Assembly: GCA_003514305.1 (NCBI GenBank)
Contig: DORE01000020.1
Coordinates: 1 to 10,238 of the forward strand
Source: Gammaproteobacteria bacterium
GTDB lineage: Bacteria; Pseudomonadota; Gammaproteobacteria; Pseudomonadales; Pseudohongiellaceae
Reading direction: 5' to 3'
DNA: 10,238 bases
Part shown: positions 8,200-10,238 of the stretch, piece after piece
Layout of the letters: every line of letters begins with the position of its first letter
Numbering within the stretch: position 1 is the stretch's first letter
The notes under the pieces: model-generated
Seen by the model: only the letters and a program-made list of their open reading frames with translations
Database searches by the model: none
Told to the model about the DNA's origin: nothing
Made by a program: the position numbers and the translations under genes

Positions 8200-8487
8200 A
8201 GCATCAACAATGGAACTCTGGATGCCGACACTGCGTTACTTCAAAGTCAGGCTGATCGATAACTCTTTTGCAGCGTTGATAAAACTAGCAAGAGAGTTCT
8301 AGAACGTCCACTGCTAGCCTTGTTTACATGCTTTGTGACAACGATGTCAACAGCCATTGGCTTTAGAGGTCTCCTGCCTCTCTCGAAAAGATACTTGGAA
8401 TCCCTGTGTTCGACGATATCGCTTGATACATTCCTTGCCACATTTTAGGCTTCATTATTCCCTCGGTGCCCAAGGAGTCGAGCATAT
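8200..8487 (+). other. Region without a convincing gene; possible decayed coding sequence
   Basis: No intact reading frame with a good ribosome binding site is visible. A frame with several stops contains SLEKILGIPVFDDIA (8379-8423), which vaguely recalls the lGxPVxD segment of the Asp/Glu racemase superfamily, but the match is short. The stretch may be a worn gene relic or a plain spacer. It must also hold the promoter of the redoxin-like gene at 8488, though no clear -35/-10 pair was found. Confidence 0.3.
8472..8477 (+). promoter_or_regulatory. Ribosome binding site of the UGA-containing redoxin gene
   Basis: AAGGAG ten bases before ATG 8488. A near-perfect Shine-Dalgarno site that fixes the start well upstream of the in-frame TGA and argues that translation normally begins here. 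Confidence 0.7.
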
Positions 8488-8976
8488 ATGCCTAATTTTC
8501 TTAATTCCGGAGACAGTTTTCCGTCGATAACGCTTTGCTTGGTTGGTGGCGGTACTTTTTCGCTACCAGACGATTTTGAGACATCCATGACCATAGCATT
8601 GTTTTATCGAGGGCATTGGTGACCCTTTTGCCGCCGGTTATTAGCTGGTTATGAAGAACGCCGTGCAGCGTTTTTATCAGAGGGTGTCAGTATTGTAGCT
8701 GGTACCGTTGATACGCAGGAACAGACAGCTGAAGTCTCGAAAGATTTAGGATTTCCTGTCGCCTATGGTATGAGTCGTACCGATGGCGACGCGATAGGGT
8801 CGTGGTGGGAAGAGCATCGTGACCACATCCAACCTAGCGAATTCGTTATTACCAAAAGCGGTAAAGTGGTTATGTCCACCTACAGCAACTCACCAATCGG
8901 ACGTATGGATCCAGCAGAAGCCTTAACACTCATTCGGTATCTGAATGCCCAACGTACAGATAAAGGAAAGAGTTGA
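8488..8976 (+). CDS. Peroxiredoxin-like selenoprotein candidate (in-frame UGA, UxxC)
   Basis: Read through one TGA at 8620-8622, this is a complete 162-residue thioredoxin-fold protein of the AhpC/TSA (peroxiredoxin-like) family. Seen: N-terminal MPNFLNSGDSFPSITL and GGGTFSLPDD, the usual start of the family; the active-site strand ALFYRGHW; then TGA-Pro-Phe-Cys where homologues have Cys-Pro-(Y/F)-Cys; CRRLLAGYEERRAAFLSEGV as helix alpha-1; VAGTVDTQEQ; and a C-terminal SGKVVMSTYSNSPIGRMDP segment. No other stop or frameshift occurs. The TGA would encode selenocysteine U45 with C48 as resolving partner, giving a cytoplasmic thiol/selenol peroxidase or oxidoreductase (no signal peptide). TGA is followed by C, and a stem-loop lies just behind it. 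Neighbouring genes use TGG for Trp and TGA as stop, so a changed genetic code is unlikely. The alternative is a nonsense mutation in a dying gene; selenocysteine insertion also requires SelABC and D elsewhere in the genome. Confidence 0.72.
8626..8656 (+). promoter_or_regulatory. Candidate bacterial SECIS stem-loop
   Basis: Directly after the in-frame TGA, within the coding sequence, a hairpin can be drawn by hand. The lower stem is TTTTG (8626-8630) with TGAAG (8652-8656), there is an internal loop CC/TA, the upper stem is GCCGG (8633-8637) with CTGGT (8645-8649), and the apical loop is TTATTAG. The loop begins 16 bases after the TGA, at the near end of the spacing known for bacterial SECIS elements. 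About half the pairs are G-U, so it is not strong, and a G at the start of the loop appears only if the top G-C pair opens. Confidence 0.4.
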
Positions 8977-9046
8977 TCTCTCACTCCATCAAAATGGGAA
9001 TCAACATTTGAACAAAAATATAAGCCTTGAGCTTCTATTTTCTTGG

Positions 9047-9064
9047 CCCCAATGACAGTTGGGG
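9047..9064 (+). other. Perfect 6-bp inverted repeat between two genes
   Basis: CCCCAA, a six-base loop TGACAG, then TTGGGG. It sits between the redoxin-like gene and the gene at 9109. Neither strand shows a T-run right after it, so it is not a standard intrinsic terminator. It could be a weak terminator, an RNA-stabilising hairpin or a protein-binding palindrome. Confidence 0.4.
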
Positions 9065-9108
9065 AGCTAAGTCGAAATTACAGGCAGTTACGTAGAAGGG
9101 GCTAGGTA

Positions 9109-9516
9109 TTGAACAACTTGAGCAAGCTACTAATAATAATCTCGCTACTCCGCTTTTCTATCGGGGCGAGTGCGGACATTTGGTTTTGTCAAACAACCCA
9201 CTGGGCTGTCCTTGATCAAGAGGCGAAGTTTGCGCAAGAGCATGAGGGCGGATTTATCATAGACACAGAGAAAGGCTTCAGAAATAGGGCATCAAATACG
9301 GGACTGTATGGCGGTTCGTGTACAAAAACAGCTGATGTATCCGGTCAACCTAAGATTTTCTGTGAGGAGGATAAAAACCTCTTAAACAGGGAAACCAGCG
9401 GAGTACAATTATTCATAGATATCCAAACGCAAACTTTTACCTATGTCAGAACTAATCTATGGGGCGGGTTCGGTGTGGGGATCGAAACGAATTTGGGAAC
9501 ATGCACAAAAGATTAG
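9109..9516 (+). CDS. Small secreted protein with four cysteines, unknown function
   Basis: A 135-aa protein with a clear signal peptide (about 1-22: MNNLSKLL, hydrophobic IIISLL core, cleavage at GASA before DIWFCQ). The mature part is roughly 113 residues with cysteines in WFCQTT, GGSCTKT, KIFCEED and GTCTKD, an even number that could make two disulfides in the periplasm. Otherwise it is a polar, strand-rich chain with repeated aromatic-threonine patches (QTQTFTYVRTNLWGG). The start is TTG 9109, preceded by AAGGGG at 9096-9101. I do not recognise the family. It follows the redoxin-like gene by 132 bases on the same strand, but the hairpin between them makes co-transcription uncertain. Confidence 0.65.
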   Translation: MNNLSKLLIIISLLRFSIGASADIWFCQTTHWAVLDQEAKFAQEHEGGFIIDTEKGFRNRASNTGLYGGSCTKTADVSGQPKIFCEEDKNLLNRETSGVQLFIDIQTQTFTYVRTNLWGGFGVGIETNLGTCTKD

Positions 9517-9851
9517 CCCGCCACCACAACTACCATCAATCGAGGCCTGTCTAAAAATTTAAAACTGTTAGTGCAATTACTGACCAGCCCACGGCTGAGC
9601 TCTCGCATGACCCTGAAGGCTTTTCATGAGACCTATAAACAACCGCAGAAACGCATATGACGACCAAAATTCGATACGACCTTTCAGGCCCCTATGAGGA
9701 GATTTAATTGGCTGAAGAGCTCATCAAATAAAGGGAGGAGTTACGGATTAATTGATGCCCTTACTGGGGCTTGCTAACACCCTACGGTACTACTCAACCT
9801 GTAAAATCTTGATAATACTTGCAGGTTTGCACATTGTTTCCTATCTAAAGC
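9517..9851. other. Long intergenic stretch with no supported gene
   Basis: This gap lies between convergent genes and holds only short broken frames. One starting at ATG 9657 reads MTTKIRYDLSGPYEEI and then meets several stops. Another, at ATG 9755, could encode 36 residues with a hydrophobic centre and has a GGGAGGAG upstream at 9733-9740, but the spacing is long and the frame overlaps the end of the opposite gene. Neither can be called. No clear terminator hairpin is seen for either flanking gene. Confidence 0.5.
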
Positions 9852-10238
9852 TCAATCAACCATAATCTCATCAGAATTTGCAGGCAGCAAGATGACCATA
9901 CCATCTTCGGTGATGACTGCGCCATCTGGTAAATCGCCATTGAATGCAGCGATTGCCATAGCATTTCTTGGCGCCGGTACGAGATGATATAAGGCGAGCA
10001 GCCCAATATCTGCCTCGTCTGCCAGGCGCGCGAGATCAGCAGTAGTTGCGTGGTAGTCCTGGATATCATGAAGTACGGTCGCAAGTCGCGTATTGCCAGA
10101 CCTGCGTGACAAGGTCTCTGCACCTTGCACAAGTTGCAAAGCCATCGCGTCATGTAAGACGACGTCCGCGCCATCGGATAATTCTATAATTTTGTCAGTG
10201 ACTAAGGTATCGCCACTGATCACTACGGAGCGACCACC
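9852..10238 (-). CDS. MBL-fold metallo-hydrolase, C-terminal part
   Basis: The open frame enters from the right edge and covers the last 128 residues of a metallo-beta-lactamase-fold hydrolase, of the RNase Z / arylsulfatase-like branch. Seen: the strand GGRSVVISGDT, whose Asp is a bridging metal ligand; a following DGADVVLHDAMA (the VxHEA-type segment of the family); DYHATTADLARLADEADI with the conserved His-x-Thr-Thr and alpha-helix; then LLALYHLVPAPRN, whose His is the last metal ligand; and a closing DGAVITEDGMVILL strand pair. The N-terminal HxHxDH metal motif lies outside the window. Substrate cannot be stated. There is no obvious signal in what is visible. Confidence 0.82.
   Translation of the reverse strand, partial: GGRSVVISGDTLVTDKIIELSDGADVVLHDAMALQLVQGAETLSRRSGNTRLATVLHDIQDYHATTADLARLADEADIGLLALYHLVPAPRNAMAIAAFNGDLPDGAVITEDGMVILLPANSDEIMVD

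Noticed and set aside
8379..8426. Possible Asp/Glu racemase remnant (SLEKILGIPVFDDIA)
   Set aside because: Only about 15 residues resemble the family, stops lie on both sides and other frames give no support; it may be chance.
8247..8441. Minus-strand 64-aa frame in the gap before the redoxin-like gene
   Set aside because: No ribosome binding site, no recognisable motif and an arginine-serine-rich composition typical of a chance frame.
8770..8976. Stand-alone 68-aa gene starting at an internal ATG
   Set aside because: It is the in-frame C-terminal part of the redoxin-like gene that begins at 8488. It has no ribosome binding site of its own, and the residues before it are conserved family sequence.
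9657..9865. Short frames in the long intergenic gap, including a 36-aa frame at ATG 9755 behind a GGGAGGAG
   Set aside because: Spacing to the ribosome binding site is too long, the frame overlaps the opposite gene's end, and no family is recognisable. The frame at 9657 is broken by stops.

Overview
The window carries a Gram-negative, probably gammaproteobacterial (perhaps marine) chromosomal segment. The reasons are the many exported proteins with Sec-type signal peptides, one lipobox lipoprotein, Shine-Dalgarno sites of the GGAG/AAGGAG type, roughly even base composition, and a gene repertoire of secreted hydrolases and redox proteins. The taxonomic call is an inference. Several genes appear to start at TTG or GTG. 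No tRNA, rRNA, CRISPR array or complete mobile element was seen.

Layout: (i) 29-616 +, an exported or membrane-anchored HNH-type nuclease. (ii) 692-2842 +, a periplasmic penicillin/acyl-homoserine-lactone acylase-family Ntn hydrolase. (iii) 2973-4406 -, a lipoprotein of the metal-dependent amidohydrolase family, convergent with the acylase. (iv) 4509-4724 +, the surviving C-terminal end of a redoxin protein with a DsbD/DsbC-like last domain, probably a gene relic. (v) 4876-8199 +, a likely three-gene operon: an 860-aa zinc carboxypeptidase (M14) with a C-terminal GATase1-like domain, a 184-aa membrane-anchored conserved protein, and a 44-aa small membrane protein. (vi) 8488-8976 +, a thioredoxin-fold peroxiredoxin-like gene whose active-site CxxC reads TGA-Pro-Phe-Cys. 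(vii) 9109-9516 +, a small secreted four-cysteine protein. (viii) 9852-10238 -, the C-terminal part of a metallo-beta-lactamase-fold hydrolase that runs off the window.

The main observation is the gene at 8488-8976. A good ribosome binding site, 44 clean codons, a single in-frame TGA exactly where the family has its first active-site cysteine, then 117 more well-conserved codons to the natural stop. This is the expected signature of a selenocysteine-containing peroxiredoxin-like protein (U45-P-F-C48), and a modest stem-loop directly after the TGA could act as a bacterial SECIS. A standard gene caller would truncate it to a short C-terminal fragment. The alternative is a single nonsense mutation; gene relics elsewhere in the window keep that option open.

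The genes look like independent exported degradative enzymes (peptidase, acylase, amidohydrolase, nuclease) plus redox proteins, rather than one pathway. Only the 4876-8199 group has the spacing of an operon.
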